Positions 1-11,169 of a DNA stretch of 64,000 nucleotides are shown one piece after another. Origin of the DNA: Hyperoodon ampullatus. Its lineage: Eukaryota > Chordata > Mammalia > Artiodactyla > Ziphiidae. The notes under the pieces were generated by a model. The model was not told where the DNA came from. It saw only the letters and a program-made list of their open reading frames with translations, and searched no databases. The position numbers and the translations under genes are program-made. Location: positions 96,895,777-96,959,776 of the forward strand of contig OX457062.1 of NCBI GenBank assembly GCA_949752795.1, given 5' to 3'. Numbering within the stretch: the stretch's first letter is position 1; the number at the start of each line of letters is the position of its first letter.

Positions 1-7
1 ATTTTTT

Positions 8-222
8 GGGCTTCCCTGGTGGCGCAGTGGTTGAGAGTCCGCCTGCCGATGCAGAGGACACGGGTTCGTGCCCTGGTCGGGGAAGATCCCACATGCCGCG
101 GAGCGGCTAAGCCCATGAGCCATGACCGCTGGGCCTGCGCGTCCGGAGCCTGTGCTCCGCAACGAGAGAGGCCACAGCAGTGAGAGGCCCGAGTACCGAA
201 AAAAAAAAAAAAAAAAAAAAAA
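8..222 (+). mobile_element. CHR-type tRNA-Glu SINE, young subtype
   Basis: Complete element beginning GGGCTTCCCTGGTGGCGCAG, with the A box TGGCGCAGTGG, ending in the GGCCCGAGTACCG module and a long A tail. The 5' TSD cannot be judged this close to the window edge. The tail abuts an oppositely oriented SINE. Confidence 0.92.
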
Positions 223-538
223 TTTTTTTTGGCTGCACTGGGTTTTCGTTGCTACACGTGGGCTTTCTCTAGTTGCGGTGAGTGGGGGCTACTCTTGGTT
301 ACAGTGTGCGGACTTCTCATTGCAATGGCTTCTCTTGTTGCAGAGCACGGGCTCTAGGCACGCAGGCTTCAGTAGTTGCAGCATGCAGGCTCAATAGATG
401 TGACATTCAGGCTCAGTAATTGTGGCGCAAGGGCTTAGTTGCTCTGCAGCATGTGGGATCTTCCCGGACCAGGGCTCGAACCTGTGTCCCCTGCGTCGGC
501 AGGCAGATTCTTAACTACTGTACCACCAGGGAAGTCCC
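223..538 (-). mobile_element. CHR-type SINE, long subtype
   Basis: Reverse-oriented element starting with poly-T and GGCTGCACTGGG, ending CCACCAGGGAAGTCCC, which is the complement of the SINE head. It lies tail-to-tail against the preceding SINE with no unique sequence between them. Confidence 0.9.
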
Positions 539-783
539 CAGTCACTTTTAAAATAAATATGTCTGTAAACATTGAACTTTAAAAAATCTTATTTATTTAT
601 TCCATTCACTCTGCTGTTGTAGATAGCCAGTCAGCCAGAGGTATTAGTGCAATTTTCAAGGACTTAGGCTAAAATATCTAAAATAAGAAAATTAAGACCT
701 TTATCAAAACCCTCCAGGATCCATCCACCTCTGTTACTTTTTTCATTAAGGTCTCTTGATTCCAGGTTCGAACTACACTCTTT

Positions 784-941
784 TTTAAAAAAATTATTCT
801 ATTGAAGTACAGTTGATTTACAATGTTGTGTTAATTTCTGCTGTACAGCAAAGTGATTCAGTTATACATATATACACATTCTTTTTCATATTCTTTTCTT
901 TTATGGTTTATCACAAGATATTTAATATAGTTTCCTGTGCA
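784..941 (-). mobile_element. L1 3'-end fragment
   Basis: Antisense artiodactyl L1 3' UTR (GTACAGTTGATTTACAATG; GTGATTCAGTTATACATA). It is flanked by a 13-bp TSD, AACTACACTCTTT, at 771-783 and 942-954, so it is a short, 5'-truncated insertion. Confidence 0.82.
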
Positions 942-954
942 AACTACACTCTTT

Positions 955-1908
955 AGAGTTCATCAAAGAGTACCACAGTTGTCTAGCGTCTGTCTCTGGT
1001 CCCCTCCTCTTAATTTCCCTGTCTGAGCACAGGTCCAGAAGAGACCTTCCTCTTTCTTCCCCATCTTTCTGCCTTCCCCTTCCTAAGTCCCCACATGCTC
1101 AGATGCAGGTACTTGGCCCATGACGTTGCCCTTTCCCTTTCTCTCCACCAAAAACTCCTGGGGTTCCTTGGCTCTGATTCCACACTGCAGTGACTCACTC
1201 TCCTTTTCTCTTAAAGTCCAGTTTCCTTATCATGGCTTTGAGTTCCCTTCTCCCTTTTAGGTCCTGAACTGCCTCCCCACCTTCATCTCCCACCCCTCCA
1301 GTCTACACTGCATCTACTCCAGCCTTCCATCTACCTGACTGTTCCCAGGCATTCTCCACTCATGCATTTTTCTTTGTCTTTGCTCTGGCTGTCCTCTGCC
1401 TTCAGTGTCCTTTTTACCATCCTTTACCCATGGAAATTCTACTTCTTCTTAAAGCTTTTCTGAGTTCTAATAGCCCTTCCTCTGTAAGGCTTCCCCTGCT
1501 TCCCCAGTTAGAACAAATCAGAACTGACTGCAGTTCCCCACTCTGCTTTTATTTTCCAGTGCTACCTGCTCAGGATATCTTTCTTCATGAAAAAGTTATC
1601 ACATTATGTAGGTAAGGACTGTATTCTCAGCAAGGTATCACATTGGAAAACAATTTGCTAAATTATTTGATCTAAGGTGTTAATTAGCTGATAAATTTTA
1701 ACTTACAAATATAGGAGGCAGGTAATTACAATAGACAGACTATATCATTGAGAGTCAGGAGACCTGGATTTGATTCTCAGCTCTGATTCCTCCCTTTATC
1801 CCTCCCTACCTCCCTTTCTTCCTTCCCAAAATGAGGTTGGCAAAGTAAACATCAGCCAGGTAATGCAGGGCCTTGCAGTCCATGCTAACTGTAAACAGAA
1901 ATCATTAA
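955..1908. other. Low-copy intergenic sequence
   Basis: Pyrimidine-leaning low-copy DNA with no supported gene. A short segment at about 1740-1790 (GAGTCAGGAGACCTGGATTTG) looks like a MIR remnant in plus orientation. Confidence 0.5.
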
Positions 1909-1922
1909 AAGATCCTAAGGAG

Positions 1923-2140
1923 GGGCTTCCCTGGTGGTGCAGTGGTTGAGAGTCCGCCTGCCGATGCAGGGGACACGGGTTCGTGCCCTGGTCCGGGAAG
2001 ATCCCACATGCCGTGGAGCGGCTGGGCCCGTGAGACATAGCCGCTGAGGCTGCGTGTCCGGAGCCTGTGCTCCGCAGCGGGAGAGGCCACAACAGTGAGA
2101 GGCCCGTGTACCGCAAAAAAAAAAAAAAAAAAAAAAAAAA
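1923..2140 (+). mobile_element. CHR-type SINE, young subtype
   Basis: Full-length copy with a long pure A tail (about 2115-2140). It has a clear TSD, AAGATCCTAAGGAG, at 1909-1922 and 2140-2153. The intact TSD and homopolymer tail mark a recent insertion. Confidence 0.95.
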
Positions 2141-2776
2141 AGATCCTAAGGAGAGGATTGAGAAGATCAGGTTTCTGCTTTGGAGGGATTTTTGGTTTGT
2201 TTGTTTGTTTTTGTAAAATATACATAACATTTACCACTTTAATTATTTTTAGGTGTATAGTTCAGTGGCATTAAGTACACTCACATTGTTGTGAAACTAT
2301 CACCACCATCCATCTCCAGAACTTTTTCATCTTCCTAAAGTGAGATTTGGTATCTATTAAAAAATAACTCCCCATTCTCCTCTCCCCCTACCCCTGGCAA
2401 CCATCATTCTACTTTCTGTCTCTATGAATTTGACTCTTCTAGGTACCTCATATGAATGGAATCATACAGTATTTGTCCTTTTGTGTCTGGCTTATTTCAC
2501 TCAGCGTGATATCTTTAAGGTTCATCATGTTGTAGCATGTGTCATAAGTTCCTTCATTTTTAAGGCTGAAGCATATTCCATTGAACGTATATACAAAAAA
2601 ACCCCTCATGTTTTGTTTATCCATTCATACATCAGTGGACATTTGTGTTGTTTCCATCTTTGGCTATTGTGAATAATGCTCCTATGAATGTACAAATATC
2701 TGTTCAAGTCTTTGCTTTCAATTCTTTTGAATACATACCCACAAGTAGAATTGCTGGATTGTATGGTAATTCTTTT

Positions 2777-2897
2777 GTTTGTTTGTTTGGACGTGCTGCA
2801 CGGACTTCAGGATCTTAGTTCCCTGACCAGGGATTGAACCCAGGCCCTCAGCAGTGAAAGTGCGGAGTCCTAAACACTGGACCACCAGGGAATTCAC
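2777..2897 (-). mobile_element. CHR-type SINE, short subtype
   Basis: Reverse-oriented short tRNA-derived SINE (GATCTTAGTTCCCTGACCAG to CACCAGGGAATTC). It is inserted in the L1 with TSD TAATTCTTT at 2767-2775 and 2898-2906. Confidence 0.82.
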
Positions 2898-3016
2898 TAA
2901 TTCTTTAATTTTTTGAGGAACTGCCATACTGTTTTTCACAGTGGCTTCACCATTTTCCATTCCCATCAGCAATGCACAAGGATTCCAATTTCTGCATATC
3001 TTTGTCAACACTTGTT

Positions 3017-3220
3017 CTTTTCTTTCCTTTCTTTCTCCCTTCCTTCCTTCCTCTTTCTCTTTCTTTCTTTCTTTCATCTCTCTCTTCCTTTCTCCCTCTC
3101 TCCCTCCACCTCTCCCTCCCCCTCCCTCCTTCCCTTCCTTCCTCTTCCTTCTTTCTTCTTCCATCCTTCTTTTCCTCTTTTACTTTTCTTTTCCCTTTCT
3201 TCTTTCTTTTTCTTTCTTTC
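3017..3220. repeat. Pyrimidine-rich (TTTC/CCTT)n tract
   Basis: About 200 bp of almost uninterrupted C/T on the plus strand, with TTTC, TTCC and CCCT subunits. It replaces the short pyrimidine-rich segment expected at this point of the antisense L1 ORF2, so it probably expanded from it. Such tracts can form triplex DNA. Confidence 0.92.
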
Positions 3221-3262
3221 ATCATCCTAATGAATGTGAAGTGGTATCTCATTGTGGTTTTT

Positions 3263-3466
3263 TTTGTGTGTGTGTGGTACACGGGCCTCTCACTGTTGTG
3301 GCCTCTCCCGTTGCGGAGCACAGGCTCCGGACGCGCAGGCTCAGCAGCCATGGCTCGCGGGCCCAGCCGCTCCGCGGCATGTGGGATCTTACCGGACCGG
3401 GGCACGAACCCATGTCCCCTGCATCAGCAGGCGGACTCTCAACCACTGCGCCACCAGGGAAGCCCC
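3263..3466 (-). mobile_element. CHR-type SINE, young subtype
   Basis: Reverse-oriented copy from GGTACACGGGCCTCTCACTG to CACCAGGGAAGCCCC. The TSD CTCATTGTGGTTTT (3248-3262 and 3467-3481) falls inside the L1, showing it inserted after the L1. Confidence 0.94.
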
Positions 3467-3615
3467 CTCATTGTGGTTTTGATTTGCACTTCCTTAATGA
3501 TTAGTGATGTTGAGCATCTTTTCATGTGCTTATTGACCATCTGTATATGTTTTTTGGAGAAAAAGTCCATTCAAGTCCTTTGCTCATTTTTAATTGGTTT
3601 GTTTGTTTTTCATCA

Positions 3616-4044
3616 GGGCCCTTATTGTTAGTGGACAATTCTCCAGCTCCTCATCTGCAATTGCTTACCATTCCTTTTTGGTACCCAACTCCTGGCCACC
3701 TTCTTTCAGAAGAGGTTTGCTCATATTATCACTTCTTGTGAAATGCCTATTTCCCAAGAATGAGTTCTCTTTTCATTTGTCTGACTCTGCAGGTTTCTGT
3801 TCTGAGCGCTTATCTGAGCCCTTGGTGTTCTTGCCACCTCTCTTGTAGAGATGAGGAAAATAAGACTCTTTTCCTTTGGTAGGAAGAGTAACTCCTTGAT
3901 TAGCGTGTGACTGTGCCCCAGGGAATAGATACCTAGATATCTTACACAGATACACTTCCTGTATAAGAGCAGTCAGAATCCCTTTGACTCTGGCAGGTAT
4001 TTTTCACCCAGCGTGAGGTGGACTCCATTACTTCTCCTCTAGAT
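3616..4044. other. Low-copy intergenic sequence
   Basis: No gene or recognisable repeat seen. Short chance open frames only. Confidence 0.45.
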
Positions 4045-4130
4045 TATAAACTCCTTGAGGGCGGGAGCTGGGTCTAATTTATCTTGGCACCTCCCGTAAC
4101 ATCTAGCACATTTGCACAGTGTCATTTTCA
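4045..4130 (+). mobile_element. L2 LINE 3'-end remnant
   Basis: AACTCCTTGAGGGCGGGAGC followed by ATCTAGCACATTTGCACAGT matches the diagnostic L2 3' end. Diverged ancient copy. Confidence 0.6.
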
Positions 4131-4137
4131 TAGTGGA

Positions 4138-4235
4138 TTGATTCAGCAACAACTTATTAAGTGCCCATGAGCCAGCCATTTTACCTGATGCTAGGGATGC
4201 CAAATAAACACAGCTTTTGCCTTCATAGAAACTAC
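4138..4235 (-). mobile_element. L2 LINE remnant, antisense
   Basis: AACTTATTAAGTGCCCATGA and the following GCTAGGGATGCCAAATAAAC correspond to the antisense L2 3' end. It is next to a sense L2 remnant. Confidence 0.55.
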
Positions 4236-4454
4236 TTGTCTTGTTGTGTTGAAGGTTGGGAGCAATGAAAAAAGAGTGGCAGAGAGGTGATAACTGAGTT
4301 GGAATATAGGCAAATAAGGGATCATTGTACTATTCTCTTTATATTTCTGTGTTTAAAATTTTTCATAATAAAAAGTTTTAAAAGGTAGAGAATGGGGGAA
4401 GTGTCCTGGGCAGAATGGGACTCTGAGAAATAAATAAATAAAGCAATCAACCAA

Positions 4455-5205
4455 CGTTATGGACTAAATATTTGTGTTCCCCACAGATTCACACATTGGA
4501 GCCTTAACCCCCCATGTGCTATTTGGAGATAGACCTTTGGGAAGTGATTAGGTGTAGATGAGGTCATTCGGGTAGGACCCCATGATCGGATTAGTGTCCT
4601 TATAAGAAAAAGAAGAGACCAGAGTTCCCTTGCTTTTTGCCATGTGAGGACACAGCCAGGAGGCTGCCTTCTCCAAACCAGGAAGAGAGCTCTCACCAGA
4701 ATCTGACCCTACAGGCACCTTGATCTTGGACTTCCAGCCTCAAGAATAGTAAGAAATAAATTTCTGTTGTATAATATCATGTGATATCACTTATATGTGG
4801 AATCTAAAAAAAGGATACAAATGAGTTTATTTACAAAACAGAAATAGACTCACAGGCATAGAAAACAAACTATGCTTACCAAAGGGGAAAGGGAGGGAGA
4901 GGGATAAATTGGTAATTTGGGATTAACAGATACACACTACTCTATATAAAATAGATAAACAACAAGGACCTACTGTATAGCACAGGGAACTGTATTCAAT
5001 ATCTTGTAATAACCTATAATGGAAAAGAATCTGAAAAAGAATATACATATACACATACATATATGTATACATATATAACTGAATCACCTTGCTGTACACC
5101 TCAAACACTGTAAATCAACTATAAATCAGCTTTAAAAATTTCTGTTGTATAAGTCATCCAGTCTCTGGTGTTTTGTTATGGCAGTCTGAGCTAAGATAAC
5201 CAGCA
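4455..5205 (+). mobile_element. MLT1-type MaLR LTR, split by an L1
   Basis: Solo LTR-like element running from GTTATGGACTAAATATTTGTG through GGATTAGTGTCCTTATAAG and TTGATCTTGGACTTCCAGCC to GAGCTAAGATAACCA. The L1 insertion (4775-5135) separates 4455-4774 from 5136-5205. Only LTR sequence is present; no internal genes are seen. Confidence 0.82.
4775..5135 (+). mobile_element. L1 3'-end insertion inside the MLT1 LTR
   Basis: Sense L1 3' UTR (ATATGTGGAATCTAAAAAAA; CTACTGTATAGCACAGGGAA). It is flanked by a 17-bp TSD, AAATTTCTGTTGTATAA, at 4758-4774 and 5136-5152, which is LTR sequence. The L1 therefore post-dates the LTR. Confidence 0.9.
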
Positions 5206-5608
5206 ACCAGAACTAAGTAGAGGATGTGGTCAGAATTGATCTTATAATAATTTGATCAAGGGCTTTGTAATTTGAAGGCCATCAGGGCAGTATATACAAC
5301 CACCAGAAGCCTGAAATTTACCTTTACATGCTTAGAGGAGAATTGGTACCTGAAGCCCAACTGGGACTCTAATTTTCTCCTTTTCGCCATTTCTAGGATC
5401 TGTAGCCCAGAGGGTAGCTATTCTATAGCAATAGGAAGAATGCACTGGTAAAATCCTGCCAATAGCTGTTTCATCTCTTTTGCTCTAGGTATATTCCAAA
5501 CTTCTCCCAATCTCAGAAATGGTGGTATCTTGGGACAGGGAAGGAGTTTATCAGTGAAAGGATCAGCATTCAAGGAGAAAATCGTGTCTTCAGGCTCCTA
5601 TGTTTTAT
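5206..5608. other. Low-copy intergenic sequence
   Basis: Nothing recognised: no gene, RNA or clear repeat. Confidence 0.45.
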
Positions 5609-5624
5609 GAATTTCTTAGCTTTT

Positions 5625-5625
<1 letters not shown>

Positions 5626-5656
<31 letters not shown>

Positions 5657-5922
5657 ATTTTGGCTGCGTTGGGTCTTCGTTGCTGCAGTGAGAGGGGGCT
5701 TCTCTTGTTGCAGAGCATGGACTCTAAGTGTGCAGGCTTCAGTAGTTGTGGCACACGGGCTCAGTAGTTGTGGCTCGTGGGCTCTAGAGCGCAGGCTCTG
5801 TAGTTGTGGCGCACAGGCTTAGTTGCTCCGCGGCATGTGGGATCCTCCCGGACCAGGGCTCGAACCCATGTCCCCTGCATCGGCAGGCGGACTCCCAACC
5901 ACTGTGCCACCAGGGAAGTCCC
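5626..5922 (-). mobile_element. CHR-type SINE, long subtype
   Basis: Reverse-oriented element with a poly-T and (TTTA)n tail, ending CCACCAGGGAAGTCCC. The 17-bp TSD GAATTTCTTAGCTTTTT is at 5609-5625 and 5923-5939. Confidence 0.94.
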
Positions 5923-5939
5923 GAATTTCTTAGCTTTTT

Positions 5940-8024
5940 CCCAATCATTTCAACCAGTCTGCTGAGGGCTCCAAAGTTTCAGTTGAATAAGTTGCTTGCA
6001 AACTCTTGATAGTGGTGGAAAGAAGGGTAAATAAGGGTGCCACCGCCTATGCTTCAACTAAGACTTATTGATTTAGAATTCCTGAGGCAAATTTCCTAGC
6101 TGATTATTAGGGGCACTAAAGGTTAAGAACCACTGATTTTACACCCTTTTCTTTGGTTACGTTCAGGAAACAAGCTTATAAACTTTGAAACTTTTATTGT
6201 CATCATTAAGTTTCATTTGATTTACTTGTAACTTAGGTAGATTGCTGGTTATTGTCTCTCCTCCAAAACAGGAGACTGAAAAATCCTTTCCACCATAGGA
6301 AATCCTAAAGGAGATTCAGCTTCCAATTCATTGAGTAGTCACCTTTAAAATCAATTTAGGATTAAGGACAATTTTTCTCCCAACCCCCATAGCTTCATCC
6401 CCAACGTATTAAAGATGCAAAGGGAACACCTGTCTCTTGTTTTCAGGGAAGATAGAGTGTTGCCTATGGCAACCACCACACCACTTGAGATTTACTGCTG
6501 CAGGTTCCCTAAGCAACACTGGCAACCATCTTTGCAGGAACTCTTCAGTGGCCAAGGGCTATGCATAATCTAGATCTATTGTATCACCAGCTACCACTTG
6601 TTTCTGACTTTTTTTGGGAGATATGAGAGACTCAACCAACCTATTCCTCAGGGGTAGAGCTAAGGAGCCTATGTCTCCTTTGGGTCCCTGGGACAAGGGA
6701 GAACACAGAAAAGGCTTTCTTTGGAAAAAGCAGAGGCAGCAGCTTCTCCGGGTATAGGCAAATGGCAAGAATTACTTGCGAGGTAGACTTGCTACCCCTT
6801 AGCCTGGCACAGTGGTGTTAAAAAGAGCTCTTTTAAAACTCACTTGGCACTTTGGGTGTTGGAGAAATAATAGTTGAATGTTTGCTCTATGACTTGTGGG
6901 CTAAGAGGCATCTTTCAATATTTAAACATGCATGGTGAACAACTTCAAGTTCTAGTGGCCACCTCCTCTGTGATGTCAGTGATTCCAGTCTACTGACCTT
7001 TTTTGTTATCTGAAATGATTTTATTACATGAACTTTTTTTGCTGGCCTTTTACCGCTCACCTGATAATATAGGGGCCCCATCCCTCTGCAAATCCCACCC
7101 CACCCCAATGTTCCTGGAAGCTCCATAGGCTACCTAACATCCTTCATTCCCAAAATATCCACAATGCTTGATCAAGAGCTGCTGCTGCTCTAAGCTGATC
7201 TATGGACACTGCCTCCGACCACACTGCCTGGCATGGCAGTTTCTGCTAGGGACTGTCACCGCTCTGATGGCAACAATACACACACTGTCGCATTCAGTTA
7301 TTGTGCTGCAGTCCTTGCTGGAAACTGACACCTCTGCAGGCTGGCACTGCCATGACTCTGCTCTTTCTTCCGGGTTCTCTGGGTCTTTCCCATTGCCCCA
7401 CTGGGTGTCTACTGGGTATCAAAGGAGCATATGGTCTGCAGCAGGGTAGGGAATAATTTCTATCACTCCTTTGTGTTATACACTCAGAGAGTGGTCCCAA
7501 AGCATGTTGTTTGAGCTCCAGTGTGTTATAGAGATAGGCAAACAGCTCTTTCAATGTCCACAGACTTGTCTTTTCTCTGAGGCGTAGATCTTCAGCTAAA
7601 TGTTTAGGGCAGTGTTGCATTTGAGTAGTAACAACCACACTCTACCCAGGTGACCAAGGCACTAATTCTTGGTGTGCCTGTCATGCCTGATTCCATATTC
7701 CCCTAGGAGGAGGTCTCTCATATAAGGCACTGTGGGCTTCTGGCAAATAAACTTCCTTAAAGCCACCCTACCAGGTAGCCAGACACAGCAGCCATAACGG
7801 AGTCACCTGCAGTGGACAAGATGAGATCCCTGATCAACCCTGTGCAGCCATGTGCTATCCTAAAGGCTTTTCATATTTGTAAGCCTTATTTATACTTATA
7901 GGATCACAAGATACTGGAGATCAGAAACCATGCTTTCTACTCCTTTTGTATCTGTAACACTAGCATAGTCCCATAACTATCCTAACATTCAGCAAAACAG
8001 ACCTACACAACTCTTCATAATTTG
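5940..8024. other. 2.1 kb low-copy intergenic block
   Basis: The longest block upstream of SIK3 without a recognisable repeat. Open frames are short (up to about 114 codons), have no recognised homology and lie on both strands. I do not call a gene. Confidence 0.5.
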
Positions 8025-8215
8025 CAAAGTAGTTTTATAAACATTACCTCATTCAGTTTTTACAACCACCCTGTAGTTAGGTTATCAGTATCCTCATTTT
8101 GCAGTTGAGATGTTCCAAGCTGTCAAGATGTCCCAAGATCCTCAGTGGTGGAGCTGAGCCTTGACCCTCTATTAACTGACTCCAGTGACGGTCTCTTACC
8201 ATTACGGCACTGCTG
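8025..8215 (-). mobile_element. MIR SINE remnant
   Basis: The antisense MIR signature ACCTCATTCAGTTTTTACAA, then CCTCATTTTGCAGTTGAGAT and GGTGGAGCTGAGCC. Strongly diverged. Confidence 0.7.
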
Positions 8216-8345
8216 GCGCATCAGGAACCACCTACAGTGCTTATACTCTCAATCTAGCTTCAGTCTTCCCTCTGTATGACCGCTCTTTATCCTCCCCATC
8301 TCAGCAGGAAGTGTGAAAGAGGACTCAGGACAACACTTCTTTTTT

Positions 8346-8702
8346 TTTAGTTTTGGTTTAAGATTCTTTTAAATTATTTATTTATTTATTTACTTATTTA
8401 TTTATGGCTGTGTTGGGTCTTCGTTGCTGCGCGCAGGCTTTCTTTAGTTGTAGTGAGCCGGGGCTGCTTGTCATTGCAGTGCGCGGGCTTCTCACTGCAG
8501 TGGGCTTCTCATTGTGGTGGCTTCTCTTGTTGCGGAGGCTTCTCTTGTTGCGGAGCACGGGCTCCAGGCACGCGGACTTCAGTAGTTGTGGCTCGCGGGC
8601 TTAGTTGCTCTGCGGCATGTGGGATCTTTCCAGACCAGGGATCGAAACTGTGTCCTCTGCATTGGCAGGCGGATTCTTCACCACTGCGCCACCAGTGAAG
8701 TC
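8346..8702 (-). mobile_element. CHR-type SINE, long subtype
   Basis: Reverse-oriented element with a (TTTA)n tail at about 8373-8404 and head CACCAGTGAAGTCC. A diverged TSD is likely (CAGGACAACACTTC near 8327; CAGGGCAACCCATT near 8703). It contains a short internal duplication, TTGTTGCGGAGGC and TTGTTGCGGAGCA, at 8529-8555. Confidence 0.88.
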
Positions 8703-8795
8703 CAGGGCAACCCATTTTTATTTCATCATTTTTCCTTTCTTTTTCAACTTCCTCTCTTGTGTTTGGGGTCTTCTCTTGCTTGGACCTCTGAGACC

Positions 8796-9147
8796 TTGTT
8801 GTGGACTGCACGTTTGTGTCCGCCCCCCAGATTCATATATTGAGGCCCCAACCTCCAATGTGATACCTTTGATAGGTAATTAGGTTTAGATGAGTTCCTG
8901 AGAATGGGGTCCCCATGATGGGATTTGTGTCCTTATAGGAAGAGAGACCAGAGCTCTCTCTTTCTGAGAGGTGAGGACACAGCAAGATGGCAGTCATCTC
9001 CAAGCCAGGAAGAAACTCTTCCTCCTGGAACTGAATCTGCTAGCATCTTAACCTTGGACTTCTCAGCTCCCAGAATTGTGAGAAATAAATTCCTGTTGTG
9101 TAAGTCACCCAATCTATTTTGTTCTGGCAACCTGAGCTAACTAATAC
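8796..9147 (+). mobile_element. MLT1-type MaLR LTR
   Basis: Runs from TGGACTGCACGTTTGTGTCC through GATGGGATTTGTGTCCTTAT to GAGCTAACTAATACAG, the characteristic MLT1 3' end. A solo LTR without internal region. It is the same family as the element at 4455. Confidence 0.85.
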
Positions 9148-9309
9148 AGACCTCATAGCCCACTCTTTCTTTGCCTTTGACTCCCAGATCTCTCGCCTGC
9201 CATAGTAATGGTAAGGAGAGGATCCCTCGTTGCTGCTTTGGTCCCTTGGTTCCTAGGCTTTTCTTGACTTGCTCCTGGTAGGAAACAGTGTGAAGGCCAA
9301 AGTGCTGGC

Positions 9310-9480
9310 TTCATAAGGAGAGAATCAGAAGATGTCGTTTCAGATTCCAACCCTGCTACTATCTGTGTGAGCTCAGACAAGTCCTTTCATAGTTTCATCC
9401 CTTTAAGGCTCAGTTTTTTCAGCTGCAACATAAGGGGATTGAAAAACAAGATACAGGATCCTTTCTGGTATGAAATGTTC
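9310..9480 (+). mobile_element. MIR SINE remnant
   Basis: Sense MIR core (TCTGTGTGAGCTCAGACAAGTC; CTCAGTTTTTTCAGCTGCAA). Diverged. Confidence 0.65.
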
Positions 9481-10129
9481 TGATTTTATCGAGTTGAACT
9501 GGCATCCTAGGTTCCTTCTCTGTTGCTTTCTGTCTCTTGACTACCCAGCATTCCTTTTTATCAGCCACAAATTCCGACATTCTATCTGTCCCTCTTCCTA
9601 AGTGCTGATCATATATTTCATATTATCAGATGCAATGCTAATGTACACCTCGGCTATTTCCCTGGGAAAGGAAATTTTTGCTACAGAATCAACTACAGCA
9701 TAGTATTGTCTTTGTAAATTAAAGAAAAAAAAATTTTAGACCAGCTTCTCAAAGACAGGGAGTTCATTTCACTGAAGCTAGTTCATGTACACAATGTAGG
9801 AGGTGTTTATGGCTTGTTGGTTTATGTAACTTGAAGTTAAGTGGTCTGCTCTGTTTTGTTTTAGATCTTTTCTTTATCCTACTACTTTTGATGTACTTTG
9901 CGCAGCTTTGCTGTACTGTCTTCTATGGAAACTTTGCTAACGTCTTTCCATTATTTTGGTGCGGTAAGCGAATATCATTCTAGTTCTTTCCCCAATTCAT
10001 ACCTCAAACCCCATCCCGGAGAAGATGTAATTCATGATCTCCTCTTGGGTCTGTCAAATACTTGGAACAGCTGGTCCCGTGGCTGCATCTTTGCTGCTGT
10101 GAAACCCCAGCTTTAGCGGTATGTGTGTT
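9481..10129. other. Low-copy intergenic sequence
   Basis: Nothing recognised. Short chance open frames only. Confidence 0.45.
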
Positions 10130-10830
10130 CAATTTTTTTCCCCCCAAGTCGACAGGGTTGGTTTGCAAACGGGCCCCCTTACACAGAGGGTAAGGAGAGA
10201 ATGAAGAAAGCAGCCAACCTCTCCAAATAGGTAGGTGGCAGGTTTAATAAGCAAGGGAACTTATTTACAACACTTGTCTTGGGCGGAGGCAAGATGAATA
10301 GGTCTCCATACCCCCGCACTAGAATCTTAAAAGTTTATATAGAGGTCTTAACTGGGTTCAGTCACATATTCAGTCCAGATGGATTCCACAACACCCTACT
10401 CTCTCAAGGCTGCATCCTTGGAACAGCTCCTACTGAGGGAAAGGTAGGCAGAGTGTACATTCCAAGGACAGGGAAGGGAGAGAGGAACCTCCAATTGCCC
10501 GGGTCCACCTGAAGGGTCAGCCAGCAGTCACATCCTTTTGATGACCTCCTCCAACATACAGGGTACTACATAAACACGTGGTAGCTGAAAATAATTCAGC
10601 CCATGAGACTACCTCCAAATGAGACTGCAATCAACAACCCTTGGGGTCTATCAACAGGGATAGACAAGAAATAAGCAGACATTGCTACTGCCACCGAACC
10701 AGATGAGCTTTTTATAACTGTGAGGGATTCTTCAGGGACTGCAGGACAAGGTTGCCAGCTGATCAGTAGGATCAGCTGTGTGGCCTATTTAAGTCATTGC
10801 ATATGAAGCTGGGTTTGTATCTTTGAGAGC
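10130..10830. other. Unidentified segment, possibly an old LTR
   Basis: About 700 bp of moderately GC-balanced sequence unlike its AT-rich flanks. On the minus strand it has a TATAAAAAG motif (complement of 10713-10721). The composition recalls an antisense endogenous LTR, but I could not assign a family or find terminal repeats or a TSD. Confidence 0.3.
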
Positions 10831-11169
10831 ACTTGTTCAATAAAATTGATGAATGGAAATGGGGAGACATTTTATTTCCTCCTCCTGTGAAATTCTCCCT
10901 CCCTGAGATATTTCTCATACACTCTTCTTTCCCTGAAGTATGTGTTCTTTATAGAAATAAAACTGACTCTGATTCTGGATTCTACAGATCGAAGAGTAGT
11001 TCAGACGTTAACCCTCCCCACTGGCTTCCCTGAAAGCACCTCTTCTCACAAAGACCTTGGTGCTTGGATGAAAAGCTTGATTCCTGCCCACCCCCCACCC
11101 CGCCTTTACTGAACTCCTTTTAGCCAGGTCTCTATTGGTAGAGAATTTCTTCCTGATGAGTTTTTCTTT
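10831..11169. other. Low-copy intergenic sequence
   Basis: Contains AATAAA motifs at about 10838 and 10957 but no supported transcript or repeat. Confidence 0.4.

Larger units (their letters stand above)
2205..3615 (-). mobile_element. L1 fragment (3' UTR and ORF2 3' part), interrupted
   Basis: Antisense L1. The plus strand reads 3' UTR first, then the typical ORF2 end (GAATCATACAGTATTTGTCC; TTATCCATTCATACATCAGTGG), then CATCCTAATGAATGTGAAG and TTGAGCATCTTTTCATGTGC. The body is broken by a short SINE (2777-2897), a pyrimidine microsatellite (3017-3220) and a young SINE (3263-3466). All reading frames are broken. Confidence 0.88.

Noticed and set aside
2941..3631. 187- and 219-codon plus-strand frames
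   Set aside because: They translate the pyrimidine microsatellite and a SINE: Ser/Phe/Leu/Pro runs plus the recurrent SINE-derived AEHRLRTRRLSS-type peptide.
4455..9147. The two MLT1 LTRs as ends of one full endogenous retrovirus-like element
   Set aside because: They differ in sequence, no internal coding region lies between them, and the spacing holds unrelated DNA. They are independent solo LTRs.
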